A stretch of DNA of 64,000 nt from Treponema sp. (lineage in GTDB: Bacteria; Spirochaetota; Spirochaetia; Treponematales; Treponemataceae). The position numbers and the translations under genes are program-made. The DNA is taken from positions 62,001 through 126,000 of the forward strand of contig JAKSTG010000003.1 of the NCBI GenBank assembly GCA_024402695.1, written 5' to 3'. This document shows positions 33,492 to 41,992 of the stretch, one piece after another. Within the stretch, counting starts at the first letter, position 1. The number at the start of each line of letters is the position of its first letter. The notes under the pieces are model-generated. The model saw nothing but the letters and a program-made list of their open reading frames with translations. It was not told where the DNA came from and did no database searches.

Positions 33492-34203
33492 ACAGAAAGT
33501 ACTGGCAGCTCAGACTGCAGTAGATACTCTGGTAGAAAAGGGAATTCTTAAAAGTGGAATGAAAGTAGGACTTGGAACAGGTTCTACAGCTATGCCAGCA
33601 GTTGACCGTGTTGCTTACCACATTCAGCAGGGAACTCTTAAAGATATTAAAGCTGTTGTAACAAGCTTTCAGACAGAAAACCGCTGTCTGGATCTGGACA
33701 TCCCTGTTTATTCTATGAATGACAGAAGAATCGGCGGGGTTCTTGATGTTGCCATTGACGGTGCAGATGAAATTGATCCAGACTGCAACCTGATTAAAGG
33801 CGGCGGAGCTGCTCATGTTCGCGAAAAGATTGTTGAATACAATTCAAAGGTTCTTGTAATTGTAGCAGACCAGTCAAAAGTTGTTCCACATATTGGAACA
33901 GGTTTCAAGGTTCCTGTAGAAATTATTCCAGATAGCAGACAGGCTGTTACCAATCAGCTGGAAGCACTTGGTGCTAAATGTTACCTTCGCGAAGGAGTAA
34001 AGAAAGCTGGTCCTGTTGTTACAGACAACGGAAACCAGATCCTTGACTGCCAGTGGGAAAAGCCAATCGAAGATCTTGCTGCTATGGAAGTTAAGATCAA
34101 CCAGATTGTTGGGGTTGTAGAAAACGGGCTTTTTGCAGGAAAGAATCCGGTTGCTTTTATTGCAAAAGAAGACGGAAACGTAGAAATCCGTAACCTTAAA
34201 TAA
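33475..34203 (+). CDS. rpiA: Ribose-5-phosphate isomerase A
   Basis: RpiA interconverts ribose 5-phosphate and ribulose 5-phosphate in the pentose phosphate pathway. The 242-residue protein has the expected motifs: GLGTGSTAMPAVD near residue 32, the catalytic DGADEIDPD near 90, and KGGGAAHVREKIVE with the catalytic Glu near 103. The ATG lies inside the end of aroDE (17-base overlap), with AGGAG about nine bases upstream within aroDE, so translation is coupled. It is the last gene of the run and is followed by a clear terminator. RpiA supplies ribose phosphate, which links to the his and pur genes in the same window. Confidence 0.96.
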   Translation: MLSQNEQKVLAAQTAVDTLVEKGILKSGMKVGLGTGSTAMPAVDRVAYHIQQGTLKDIKAVVTSFQTENRCLDLDIPVYSMNDRRIGGVLDVAIDGADEIDPDCNLIKGGGAAHVREKIVEYNSKVLVIVADQSKVVPHIGTGFKVPVEIIPDSRQAVTNQLEALGAKCYLREGVKKAGPVVTDNGNQILDCQWEKPIEDLAAMEVKINQIVGVVENGLFAGKNPVAFIAKEDGNVEIRNLK

Positions 34204-34210
34204 ACTTGAA

Positions 34211-34240
34211 AGCCTGCTGGAAACGGCAGGCTCATTTTTT
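34211..34240 (+). terminator. Intrinsic terminator after rpiA
   Basis: A 7-bp stem (AGCCTGC / GCAGGCT) with an eight-base loop is followed by CA and six Ts. It ends the def-fmt-PASTA-aroDE-rpiA transcript. The next ATG begins one base after it. Confidence 0.8.
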
Positions 34241-35677
34241 ATGTATTCGCCGTTCCCAACAGAAATCGCATATCATTACTGCCTCATTCTTAAGCGCCGC
34301 CTTCAGGAAGGTTTTTTGAAGCTTGAACAAGTGACACGACTTTCTGCGGAGAGAGCAGGCCAGGGCGTAATGCTCGGGACTCTTGTCTGTTCAGATTCCG
34401 AAAATAACAGAATCGTTCTGTGCGCCTCAAGCGGCATATCAAAAAAAATGATTCTTTCTTCGGATAAGAATCAAACTGAATGGATTTCTGGTGGAGAAAA
34501 ATTTATACTTGTTCCGCCTGTAGTAAGCGCTGAAGAAATTGATAAAGCCCTTAAAAAAAATGATGGGGAAATCCACCGCCTTACAGATTTAATAAACAGC
34601 TCAGATAAGGATTCTGTTTCTGAACTGAAAGAAAAACGAAAAAAACTTTGTGATGAATCCCTTGAAGAAGTTCGTAAACTCTACGGGTTCAATACTGTTT
34701 TTAAATCTTCTTATTCTCTTGCAGGCACTCAGCTCCCTACAGGAACCGGCGACTGCTGTGAACCTAAACTTTTCCATTATGCTTTGAGTCAAGGTCTTAA
34801 GCCTGTGAGTCTTGCTCAGATTTTTTATGAGGAAGCGGGGTCCGGGAACTCCCGGCGAGAGGGGTGTGGCGAAGACGGCCAGAGCCGGCTGAGCCCAGGG
34901 GAGAGACTTCTCCCCTTAAAAACAGAATATGTTCCGCCCTGCGATGAACGCTGTGGTTTTCTTCTTCCAAAAATGCTTGGTCTTGAAGTGCTTTACTGTG
35001 ACCGGTTCATTGTGGTTGTGAATAAACCTTCTGGACTTCTTTCGGTTCCTGGTCGTGGAGAAGAAAAACAGGACTGCGTTGTGAAACGGGTCAAAGCTTT
35101 ATACGGCGATTTATGTTTGATTGAACAGCCTTCAGTTCATCGATTGGATATGGAAACTTCGGGCATTCTGGTTCTGGCTTTTACGGAAGAAGCGCATAGA
35201 AATCTTTCGGCCCAGTTTGAAAAGGGGACAGTCCATAAAGAGTATGTGGCTCTTCTTGAAGGGGTTCTTGAAAAACAGGCCGTAGGTGAACTGGCTCCAA
35301 AAAGAGGAGAAAAGGAAGGCTGCATAAAACTGAAGTTCCGCCTGGATCCTGAAAACCGACCTCATCAGATTTATGATGAAGTTTACGGCAAAGAAGGAAT
35401 CACAAAATGGAAGAATGAGGGACTTGTTTGGTACGAGGCTCCTGACAATACAAAAACCAAAGCTACAAAAATCCGTTTCTTCCCGGAGACCGGGCGGACA
35501 CATCAGCTTCGTCTTGCTTCTGCGGACAAGCATGGACTTGGACTTCCGATAATCGGTGACTCTTTGTACGGTCACTGTTCAGAGGGACAGAGACTTATGC
35601 TTCATGCAGAGAAAATTACATTCCGCCATCCAATAAATGACCGGCTTATGACTTTTGAAAAGAAAGGGGATTTTTAA
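34241..35677 (+). CDS. RluA-family pseudouridine synthase with inserted palindromic element
   Basis: The C-terminal half (about 250-478) is an RluA-type pseudouridine synthase: VVVNKPSGLLSVPGRG near 263, the catalytic motif VHRLDMETSGILVLA near 302, and RTHQLRLASA near 420. The N-terminal half is a family-specific extension with a helical Lys/Glu region (about 95-145) and GTGDCCEPKLFHYALSQGLKP near 170. Between FYEE (near 197) and YVPPCDERCGFLLPKMLGL (near 227) lies a 28-residue stretch rich in Gly, Arg and Ser, coded by a GC-rich palindromic element in frame. Related proteins, as I remember them, have a short loop there. Target RNA is unknown. No clear ribosome site precedes the ATG; the true start may be later. 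Confidence 0.85.
   Translation: MYSPFPTEIAYHYCLILKRRLQEGFLKLEQVTRLSAERAGQGVMLGTLVCSDSENNRIVLCASSGISKKMILSSDKNQTEWISGGEKFILVPPVVSAEEIDKALKKNDGEIHRLTDLINSSDKDSVSELKEKRKKLCDESLEEVRKLYGFNTVFKSSYSLAGTQLPTGTGDCCEPKLFHYALSQGLKPVSLAQIFYEEAGSGNSRREGCGEDGQSRLSPGERLLPLKTEYVPPCDERCGFLLPKMLGLEVLYCDRFIVVVNKPSGLLSVPGRGEEKQDCVVKRVKALYGDLCLIEQPSVHRLDMETSGILVLAFTEEAHRNLSAQFEKGTVHKEYVALLEGVLEKQAVGELAPKRGEKEGCIKLKFRLDPENRPHQIYDEVYGKEGITKWKNEGLVWYEAPDNTKTKATKIRFFPETGRTHQLRLASADKHGLGLPIIGDSLYGHCSEGQRLMLHAEKITFRHPINDRLMTFEKKGDF
34836..34918 (-). repeat. GC-rich palindromic element inside a coding sequence
   Basis: Read on the minus strand, this 83-base piece starts with GGGGAGAAGTCTCTCCCC, then GCTC, then a CTTCGCC segment and ACCCCTCTCGCCGGGAG. 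The same order of blocks occurs in the element after purD (46591-46666: AGGGGAAAAGCCTTCCCCT, GCTC, TTCGG, ACCCCTTCTGCGGG). Within the pseudouridine synthase gene it keeps the reading frame open. Confidence 0.65.
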
Positions 35678-35678
35678 T

Positions 35679-36410
35679 TTAGATTTTCAGACTGCCAAGG
35701 GTTTCGCCGATTGAATCGTGAATTACCAGGCTTGCATATTGGTCTGCCTGAGTTTTCCCTTTGTTGATAAGAACAAGATATTTGCCCTGGAAATAGCGGA
35801 TAAGTCCTGCTGCAGGATAAACTGTCAGGGAAGTTCCGCCAATTATGAGCATGTCTGCTTTTGAGATGGCTTCTACGGCTCCGTTCACACAATCATCATC
35901 AAGTCCTTCTTCGTATAAAACTACATCAGGCTTAACAATGCCGCCGCATACATCGCAGACCGGATAAGCTTCGTTTTTATTGTTCATGTAGTTTACATCA
36001 AAGAATTTTTTACAGCTCATGCAGTTATTGCGCAGTGTACTTCCGTGCAGTTCATATACGCTCTGACTGCCGGCCATCTGGTGAAGTCCGTCTATGTTCT
36101 GTGTAATTACGGCAGAAAGTTTTCCGGCTTTTTCCATGGCTGCCAGGGCGGTGTGTGCTTTGTTTGGTTTGATGCCTTCGATGAGAATCTTTTCCCGGTA
36201 GAAGCGGAAAAATTCAGGACGGTTTGTATCAAAGAAAGTTCGGCTTAAAATTGTTTCAGGCGGGTAGTCCCATTTCTGGTTGTAAAGTCCGTCTACGCTT
36301 CTGAAGTCTGGAATTCCGCTTTCGGTTGAAACTCCGGCGCCGCCGAAGAAAACAATATTTTCCGAGTCGTCGTACATTTTCTGAAGTATTTCAATTTTTA
36401 CAGGATCCAT
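35679..36410 (-). CDS. cobB: NAD-dependent protein deacylase (sirtuin)
   Basis: Sirtuins remove acyl groups from lysines using NAD. The 243-residue protein carries FFGGAGVSTESGIPDFRS near residue 21, the catalytic QNIDGLHQMAG near 103, and a Cys4 zinc site (CMSCKKFF near 130 and CDVCGG near 150). The active-site His is in ELHGSTL. The residues between NAD motif and zinc site are normal for the bacterial class. GGAG lies about eight bases before the ATG. The gene follows hslO by 32 bases on the same strand and is convergent with the pseudouridine synthase gene (one base between them). Confidence 0.95.
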   Translation of the reverse strand: MDPVKIEILQKMYDDSENIVFFGGAGVSTESGIPDFRSVDGLYNQKWDYPPETILSRTFFDTNRPEFFRFYREKILIEGIKPNKAHTALAAMEKAGKLSAVITQNIDGLHQMAGSQSVYELHGSTLRNNCMSCKKFFDVNYMNNKNEAYPVCDVCGGIVKPDVVLYEEGLDDDCVNGAVEAISKADMLIIGGTSLTVYPAAGLIRYFQGKYLVLINKGKTQADQYASLVIHDSIGETLGSLKI

Positions 36411-36442
36411 ATTAGTTTCTCCGGCTGGTATGAAGCTTTGTT

Positions 36443-37429
36443 CTATTCAGTAAGCATTTCTTTTGTAATGTAGTAAACGCTTCCGCAGTTCTGGCAGATT
36501 ACTTCCAGAGGGAATTTTTCTGTTGCCAGAATATCGTCAAGTTCTGCTTTTCCAAGATTTTTGATTCTCATGGCAAAGTTGCTTGCAGAACAAGGACAGT
36601 CAAAAATAACGTCACGATCAAGAACTGCAGTAGGTTTGAATTCGCGGAAAAGGCCGTAAACGATATCTTCACGGTTGCCTTCTTCGCTGAACCACTGTCC
36701 CGGGTTAGGAAGGGCGTTCAGAGCCATTTCTACGCGGTAAATCAGTTCTTCGCGGATTTCTTCTGCATTTTCTTTTCCACTGTTTGCAGTCTGGGCGCTT
36801 ACTTTGCTGTAACCACCGGCTTCAGGCATAACCTGAACATACATACCGCCAGCCCCTGTTACACGGCCAAGTTTATCAAACTGGATTCCTGTTTTGAATG
36901 CAGAGTGAATCTGTTCACTCTGGTCAAAGAAGTAAGCCAGGTCCATGGCGATGTTCTTGAACTGGATTTCAACAGAACTTGTTGCAGGTTCCTTCATTCC
37001 CGGAGTCAGTTTTGACATGGTCATGGTTCCACCTGTTCCGAAGAAAGGAGCAAGGTCCCAGCTTTCCAGAGGTTTTTCAAGAGGAATGTGATCCTGCATA
37101 AGGTGTCCGCGAACGTATCCGATGGAATCAGCTTCTACAACGAATCCTTTACAGATTCCGTCTGTCTGGTATGAGAAAGTCCAGTGTTCTTTTTCGCCTG
37201 ATTTCATAAGAGGAATAAACAATGATGCGCACAGAAGAGCCTGGCCCAGAATATATGTTTCAAGAATCCCCAGATTCTGGTTTGCCCTCATCTGGTTTAC
37301 CATTTCGGTACCATTAAAGAAAGCACCGCGGAACTGACCTTCAGCCATAACGAAAATGGTCATTCCGTCTTTATCGATTTTTGATAAATGTTCAATTAAT
37401 TCTTTGTCTTTGATTTCTGCCTTGTTCAT
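36443..37429 (-). CDS. hslO: Hsp33 redox-regulated chaperone
   Basis: Hsp33 is an ATP-independent holdase activated by oxidation of four zinc-bound cysteines. The 328-residue protein has the family core (GQALLCASLFIPLMKSGE near 60, GYVRGHLMQDHIPLEKP near 102) and the C-terminal redox switch CPCSASNF near 270 and CQNCGSVYY near 308, that is CxC plus CxxC. The length is a little above the usual 290-300 because of extra residues near the start. It is divergent from era across 45 bases and probably forms a unit with the sirtuin gene. No Shine-Dalgarno is evident; a TAAACT box ends eight bases before the ATG. Confidence 0.95.
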   Translation of the reverse strand: MNKAEIKDKELIEHLSKIDKDGMTIFVMAEGQFRGAFFNGTEMVNQMRANQNLGILETYILGQALLCASLFIPLMKSGEKEHWTFSYQTDGICKGFVVEADSIGYVRGHLMQDHIPLEKPLESWDLAPFFGTGGTMTMSKLTPGMKEPATSSVEIQFKNIAMDLAYFFDQSEQIHSAFKTGIQFDKLGRVTGAGGMYVQVMPEAGGYSKVSAQTANSGKENAEEIREELIYRVEMALNALPNPGQWFSEEGNREDIVYGLFREFKPTAVLDRDVIFDCPCSASNFAMRIKNLGKAELDDILATEKFPLEVICQNCGSVYYITKEMLTE

Positions 37430-37462
37430 AATAATGAAGTTTATTCTTTATAAAAGAAATTG

Positions 37463-37474
37463 TATACTGTTTTC
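37463..37474 (+). promoter_or_regulatory. -10 box of leaderless type before era
   Basis: TATACT (37463-37468) ends six bases before the era ATG at 37475. There is no ribosome site; the -35 is poor. Confidence 0.55.
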
Positions 37475-38410
37475 ATGTCAGAAATTAAATCAACTGTTGA
37501 ATCGAATCCGAATCCGGATGTTCTTAAAACTGCTCTTGTAGCCATTATTGGCCGTCCTAGTGCCGGAAAATCTACTTTCCTGAATACAGCCTGTCAGGAA
37601 GCTGTAAGCATTGTATCTCCAATGCCACAGACTACCAGAAACGCCATTCGTGGTATTGTAAATACTTCTTACGGTCAGCTGGTATTTGTTGATACTCCGG
37701 GTTATCACGACTCTGAGAAGAAACTGAACCTTAAGCTTCGCGGAGTTACAGAAACTACTCTGGAAGGATCGGACTGTGTTCTTTATGTTGTGGATTCAAG
37801 CCGCGAACCAGGGGACGAAGAAAAAATCACTGCAGAACTTATTAAGAATTACCAGAAGCGCATGATTGTTGCCATCAACAAAACTGATCTTGCAGGCGCA
37901 AAACCGGACAAGGCAAAGGCTTTTGTAAAATCAATTCTGACTGAAATCCCTGATGAACGTATTCTTGAAATGTCGGCAAAAAAAGACAACGGCATCAACG
38001 AAGTTCTTAAGGCTCTTTATGATATTTCTCCTGTGGCTCCGGCCATGTATACAGAAGATTTTTATACTGACCAGGATATGAAATTCCGTATTTCCGAAGC
38101 AATCCGCGGTGAAGCAATCAACCGTCTGGAACAGGAAATTCCCCATGCGGTTTACGTTAATGTGGCAGACCTGGAATTCCGCAATGAGGGCAAAAAGCTC
38201 TGGGTACGTGCTTTCCTTTGCGTTGAGCGGGAAAGCCAGAAAGGCATTGTAATCGGTAAAGGAGCTTCGAAAATCAAGGAAATCAGAGCCGCATCTCTTA
38301 AGGCTCTGAACATGATTTATCCATATAAAGTGGAACTGGATCTTCAGGTAAAAGTTGATAAAAACTGGCGCCAGAAAGATCTTACAATTTCACGTCTTAT
38401 TCCTGAATAA
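37475..38410 (+). CDS. era: GTPase Era
   Basis: Era is an essential GTPase for 16S rRNA maturation and 30S assembly. The 311-residue protein has G1 IGRPSAGKSTFLN near residue 24, G2/G3 region with DTPGYHDSEKKLNLKLR near 72, G4 NKTDLAG near 135, G5 EMSAKKDNG near 170 and a C-terminal KH RNA-binding domain (KGIVIGKGASKIKEI near 262). A short extra N-terminal extension (about 1-18, SEIKSTVESNPNPDV) precedes the G domain. I start at 37475 instead of 37460 because the upstream ATG lies inside the -10 box. Confidence 0.96.
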   Translation: MSEIKSTVESNPNPDVLKTALVAIIGRPSAGKSTFLNTACQEAVSIVSPMPQTTRNAIRGIVNTSYGQLVFVDTPGYHDSEKKLNLKLRGVTETTLEGSDCVLYVVDSSREPGDEEKITAELIKNYQKRMIVAINKTDLAGAKPDKAKAFVKSILTEIPDERILEMSAKKDNGINEVLKALYDISPVAPAMYTEDFYTDQDMKFRISEAIRGEAINRLEQEIPHAVYVNVADLEFRNEGKKLWVRAFLCVERESQKGIVIGKGASKIKEIRAASLKALNMIYPYKVELDLQVKVDKNWRQKDLTISRLIPE

Positions 38411-38437
38411 AGTATCTCCAAAGTCTCCAATTTGTGA

Positions 38438-38455
38438 TATAATACATTTTGTATT
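38438..38455 (+). promoter_or_regulatory. -10 box just upstream of the EF-hand-like gene
   Basis: TATAAT (38438-38443) lies 12 bases before the ATG at 38456, leaving room for only a five- or six-base leader and no ribosome site. Confidence 0.5.
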
Positions 38456-40660
38456 ATGAAAGCAAACAATAAAAAAGGGGACTACAAGTTCCGTTTCATC
38501 CAGCAGGGCGGCCTTCTTCAGGTTCAGATCAACACAATTGATGATGTTCTGAATCTGGATAAACTGGACCCTAAGCTGTGGACTATTCTGGCTTGTCCTG
38601 TAAAAGGACTCGAATTCAGCGAAGAAACTCTTTCTATTCTTGATAAGGATAAGAACGGACGCGTTCGTGTACCGGAAATCCTTTCAGCCGTTGATTTTAT
38701 TAAGAAATATTTCGCAGATCCGTCAGTTATCATGACAGAAGGGGATTCGATTCCTTTGAATGCCCTTGGAACAATGAATTTTGACTGCGGACATTCACCT
38801 CGTACTTCGGCCCGCGCACTTCTTGGCGTTCTGGGTAAAAACGAGGCACAGGAAATTACTCTTGCAGATCTGAACTCTGACGATTCAATGTTCTCTCCTG
38901 CAGTTCTTAACGGAGACGGCGTTGTTCCTCCTGAAGCTTGTACAGACGCAGGTGCTGCTTCTGTAATCAAAGACATTATTGAAATTACAGGCGGAACAGA
39001 TGATGTAAGCGGAGTAAAAGGAATTACCCGCGCCCAGTTCGAAGATTTCTTTGCTTCAATCAAAGGTGTAAACGAATGGCGCAAGAACTCTGCTGCTGAA
39101 GATTCTGAAAACTCAGAGATTTTCTTCCTTAAGGAAAAAACAGATGCTGCCGCAGCCAGCTATATGCAGGTATGCGAAAAAATCAATGATTACTTTCTTC
39201 GCTGTTCCCTGGCTTCTTTTGATGCTGATGCAAAAGGAATTCTTGATGCAGAAAAGAATGCAATGTACATGACAGAAGGTCATCTGAGTTCAATTGAACA
39301 GCTGGCACAGATGCCACTTTCTGCAATTGAAGCTGGAAAACCACTGCCTCTTGATAATTCAATTAACCCTGCATGGAAAGAAAAAATTGAAAACTTCAAG
39401 AAGAACGTTCTTGAAAATATCACAAAGCAGAATCTTGAAGAACTGACCGAAAGTCACTGGAAAAAGATCGAAAGCCTTTTTGCACCTTATGTTGCCTGGT
39501 TCAATGCAAGACCTGTAAATGATGCCGTAAACCTTCCTGTTGAACGTATCTCAGAAATTCTTGCAGGAAATTATGAAGCTACAATTGATGAACTTTTAAC
39601 AAAAGAATCAGAACAGCCTCCTGTAGCCGCCGCTTCAGTAGATCTTAGAAAAATGATTCTTCTTCGCCGCGACTTCGTAAAGCTTCTTAAAAACTTTGTA
39701 TGTTTTGAAAATTTCTACAAGCAGGATGAAAAAGCAATCTTCCAGGCTGGTAGTCTTTATCTTGACGGCCGTGCCTGTGACCTTTGTTTCAAGGTTGAAG
39801 ATATTGCAAAACATTCAACAATGGCTCTTCGTTCCGCTTGTTTCCTGATTTACTGTGAATGTCAGAAACACGATGATTCAGGCAAGAAAATGAATATTGC
39901 CGCTCTTATGAGTGACGGAAATACAGACAACATCATTGTTGGACGTAACGGTATTTTCTATGATCGTAACGGAGATGACTGGGATGCTACAATCACAAAG
40001 ATTCTGGACAATCCAGTTAGTATCAAACAGGCTTTTTGGAGTCCGTATAGAAAACTTGGAAATTTCATTACAGATAAAATCAACAAGATGGCAAATGATG
40101 CAGATGCAAAGGCTTCTGCAAAAATGCAGAACGCTGTAAACGATCCTAAAGCTACAGCAACAGCTGCCGCCGCCGCTCCAGCTCCTGCAAAGAAGACAGA
40201 CATCGGTTCCATTGCTGCAATTAGTATTGCAGTGTCAGGAATTGCAGGTGTGATCACTTCACTTGTTGGAATTTTCAAGGATAATTTATTAATGGCTGTT
40301 TTTGGAATCGTTGGTGCGTTATTATTGATTTCTTTCCCATCAATGATTATTGCTGCTCTGAAACTTCGAAAACGTAATATTGCATCAATACTCGATGCTA
40401 ATGGATGGGCAGTTAATGGTAACGTAAAAATAACACGTGTATTGGGAAAAATATTTACCCACGTTGCAAAATTCCCTGCAGGTTCAAGACTGAACAAAAA
40501 AGATCCATACGCACAGAAAGGCTTCCCATGGAAGCGTACTATTTTTGTAGTAATTCTTATTGCAGTTCTCGGTTTCCTGGCATACTGTCAGTTCGTAAAT
40601 CCTGACCTGATCGGAGGCAGTCCTTCAGAATATATTCAGGACTGGATCTCACAGATTTGA
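38456..40660 (+). CDS. Large membrane protein with EF-hand-like loop (734 aa), function unknown
   Basis: I do not recognise a named family. The soluble N-terminal part (1 to about 560) contains a near-perfect calcium-loop pattern LDKDKNGRVRVPEIL near residue 60, with Asp, Asp, Asn, Gly and Glu in the canonical places, and a further Asp-rich pair around 140-165 (DLNSDDSMFSPAVLNGDG). The rest is helical, with GRACDLCFKVEDIAKH near 440. An Ala/Pro-rich linker (about 560-580) leads to two close membrane segments (about 587-640), a cytoplasmic-looking loop and a last membrane segment near 700-718. It lies downstream of era with its own promoter and upstream of a convergent AEC transporter. Confidence 0.82.
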   Translation: MKANNKKGDYKFRFIQQGGLLQVQINTIDDVLNLDKLDPKLWTILACPVKGLEFSEETLSILDKDKNGRVRVPEILSAVDFIKKYFADPSVIMTEGDSIPLNALGTMNFDCGHSPRTSARALLGVLGKNEAQEITLADLNSDDSMFSPAVLNGDGVVPPEACTDAGAASVIKDIIEITGGTDDVSGVKGITRAQFEDFFASIKGVNEWRKNSAAEDSENSEIFFLKEKTDAAAASYMQVCEKINDYFLRCSLASFDADAKGILDAEKNAMYMTEGHLSSIEQLAQMPLSAIEAGKPLPLDNSINPAWKEKIENFKKNVLENITKQNLEELTESHWKKIESLFAPYVAWFNARPVNDAVNLPVERISEILAGNYEATIDELLTKESEQPPVAAASVDLRKMILLRRDFVKLLKNFVCFENFYKQDEKAIFQAGSLYLDGRACDLCFKVEDIAKHSTMALRSACFLIYCECQKHDDSGKKMNIAALMSDGNTDNIIVGRNGIFYDRNGDDWDATITKILDNPVSIKQAFWSPYRKLGNFITDKINKMANDADAKASAKMQNAVNDPKATATAAAAAPAPAKKTDIGSIAAISIAVSGIAGVITSLVGIFKDNLLMAVFGIVGALLLISFPSMIIAALKLRKRNIASILDANGWAVNGNVKITRVLGKIFTHVAKFPAGSRLNKKDPYAQKGFPWKRTIFVVILIAVLGFLAYCQFVNPDLIGGSPSEYIQDWISQI

Positions 40661-40673
40661 AGGGATGCCGATT

Positions 40674-41606
40674 TTAAAGATTACAAAGTGCAAGGGCTGC
40701 TGAAGCAATAAGCGGAATTGTGAAAATTGAGAAAAGGGTACCTATGGCAACCATTGTAACGGCTGTCTGGGTATCCTTTTCGTATTTAGCGGCAAACATG
40801 GTTGTGTTTGCTGCTGTTGGTGCACTTATGGCAATAACCATTGCAGGCAGAATATTGTCACGTATTCCGCAAAGATAAAGCAAAGTAAGGGCTGTAAGAG
40901 GGCACAGAACAAGCCTTAAAAAAATACCAAGAACCAGCTTCAGATCTTTAAGGACAGCAAAGCTTGTAATCTGAGCAAGGTAGAATCCTATGATAATCAT
41001 TGGAAGCGGTGTGTTCAGGTTTGAAAGGTGAACAACAGGTGATGCAATAATTGCCGGTAGTTTAATTGGACTTAGAAAAATAATAAGCCCTACAGTAATA
41101 CCGATTATTCCTGGATTCAGGAAAACTTTCTTGATATTAATTTCACTCATTTTTCCGCTCATAAGAACAAGTCCGTAAGTCCAGGTCAGCAAATTGAAAA
41201 CAGCTATATATGCAGTTCCAAGAAATACGCCTTCGGTTCCCAGTATGGCGTTCTGGAGTGGAAGTGCCATGTACCCGCAGTTTGAAAAAATAATTCCGTA
41301 TCTTAAAACTGCCTGTTTGGCTTTATCTTTATCGTGAATCAATAAATAAGAAAGAAGCATGCTTAAAAAGTGAAGAGCTGCGGCACATATTGCACTTATA
41401 ATAAGCTTTTTTACAAGCAGAGGATCATATTCCCTGTTGAAGGAATTTATGACAACAGTAGGGGTTACGAAATAAAGAATAAAATTCGTAAGATGTTTGA
41501 TTGTGTATTCATCAAGAATGCTTTTCTTTGCACAAATAAATCCAATAGAAATAAGAATAAAAAGAACTGCAACCTGTGTTGCAACTGTCATAAAACTGGA
41601 ATACAT
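40674..41606 (-). CDS. AEC-family transporter (auxin efflux carrier type)
   Basis: The 310-residue membrane protein has about ten hydrophobic segments and the AEC pattern: an N-terminal half with ISIGFICAKKSILDEYTIKHL near 20 (shown in part), NFILYFVTPTVVINSF, and a C-terminal half with ISAPTAANTTMFAAKY near 268. Family members export small carboxylates, such as malate, or other anions. The substrate is not predictable. The ATG at 41606 has a TATACT box six bases upstream and no ribosome site. It is convergent with the EF-hand-like gene and divergent from tRNA-Thr. Confidence 0.92.
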   Translation of the reverse strand: MYSSFMTVATQVAVLFILISIGFICAKKSILDEYTIKHLTNFILYFVTPTVVINSFNREYDPLLVKKLIISAICAAALHFLSMLLSYLLIHDKDKAKQAVLRYGIIFSNCGYMALPLQNAILGTEGVFLGTAYIAVFNLLTWTYGLVLMSGKMSEINIKKVFLNPGIIGITVGLIIFLSPIKLPAIIASPVVHLSNLNTPLPMIIIGFYLAQITSFAVLKDLKLVLGIFLRLVLCPLTALTLLYLCGIRDNILPAMVIAISAPTAANTTMFAAKYEKDTQTAVTMVAIGTLFSIFTIPLIASAALALCNL

Positions 41607-41618
41607 AAGGAAAGTATA
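41607..41618 (-). promoter_or_regulatory. -10 box of leaderless type before the AEC gene
   Basis: On the minus strand TATACT (41613-41618) ends six bases (TTCCTT) before the ATG. The same TTCCTT spacer occurs before the hydrolase-like gene. Confidence 0.5.
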
Positions 41619-41655
41619 GCGCGTTTCAATTCTTTTCGAAATCCCGAATTTTTTG

Positions 41656-41661
41656 TATAAT
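41656..41661 (+). promoter_or_regulatory. -10 box of tRNA-Thr
   Basis: Consensus TATAAT lies 12 bases before the tRNA 5' end, giving a short leader for RNase P. Confidence 0.6.
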
Positions 41662-41673
41662 AAAGTATTATTT

Positions 41674-41746
41674 GCCGTTTTAGCTCACCTGGTAGAGCAG
41701 CTCCCTCGTAACGAGCAGGTATTCGGTTCAAGTCCGGAAAACGGCT
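41674..41746 (+). tRNA. tRNA-Thr (anticodon CGT)
   Basis: The 73-base sequence folds into a standard cloverleaf: acceptor GCCGTTT/AAACGGC plus discriminator T, D-arm GCTC...GAGC, anticodon loop CTCGTAA, variable AGGTA and T-arm TTCGG-TTCAAGT-CCGGA. Anticodon CGT reads ACG (Thr). The base pair 31-39 is a C-C mismatch. The CCA end is not encoded. The last 22 bases and 15 following bases are repeated 208 bases downstream. Confidence 0.93.
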
Positions 41747-41969
41747 AAAGAAAATTGTGAATTTTTTAACTTTTGAAAATATAACGATTCATAAAATGGT
41801 GAACCGAATAACGGAGTGAGCGCAGAAAAAAGCGATGAAGGAGCTTTTTTCTGATAAGTCGCCATGGATGGCGACGACAGCGAACGTAGGCGCCCGAAAG
41901 GAGTAAACACGACGTTTACGACTGGAGGGGGAGGTTCAAGTCCGGAAAACGGCTAAAGAAAATTGTGAA
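41725..41969. repeat. Direct repeat of tRNA-Thr 3' end flanking a 171-base insert
   Basis: A 37-bp perfect direct repeat (41725-41761 and 41933-41969) begins in the T-arm and runs past the tRNA end; similarity continues imperfectly for about 20 bases. The insert holds three hairpins: CAGAAAAAAGC/GCTTTTTTCTG, GTCGCCAT-GG-ATGGCGAC and GTAAAC-ACGAC-GTTTAC, and an inverted copy of the tRNA T-arm start (TGAACCGAATA at 41800-41810). No integrase or gene lies inside. It looks like an att-type duplication or a small element inserted at the tRNA. Confidence 0.8.
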
Positions 41970-41992
41970 GTCTTTGACTTACGAAAAAAAAT

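Noticed and set aside
41933..41954. Second tRNA-Thr gene
   Set aside because: Only the T-arm and acceptor 3' strand are present; the D and anticodon arms are missing.
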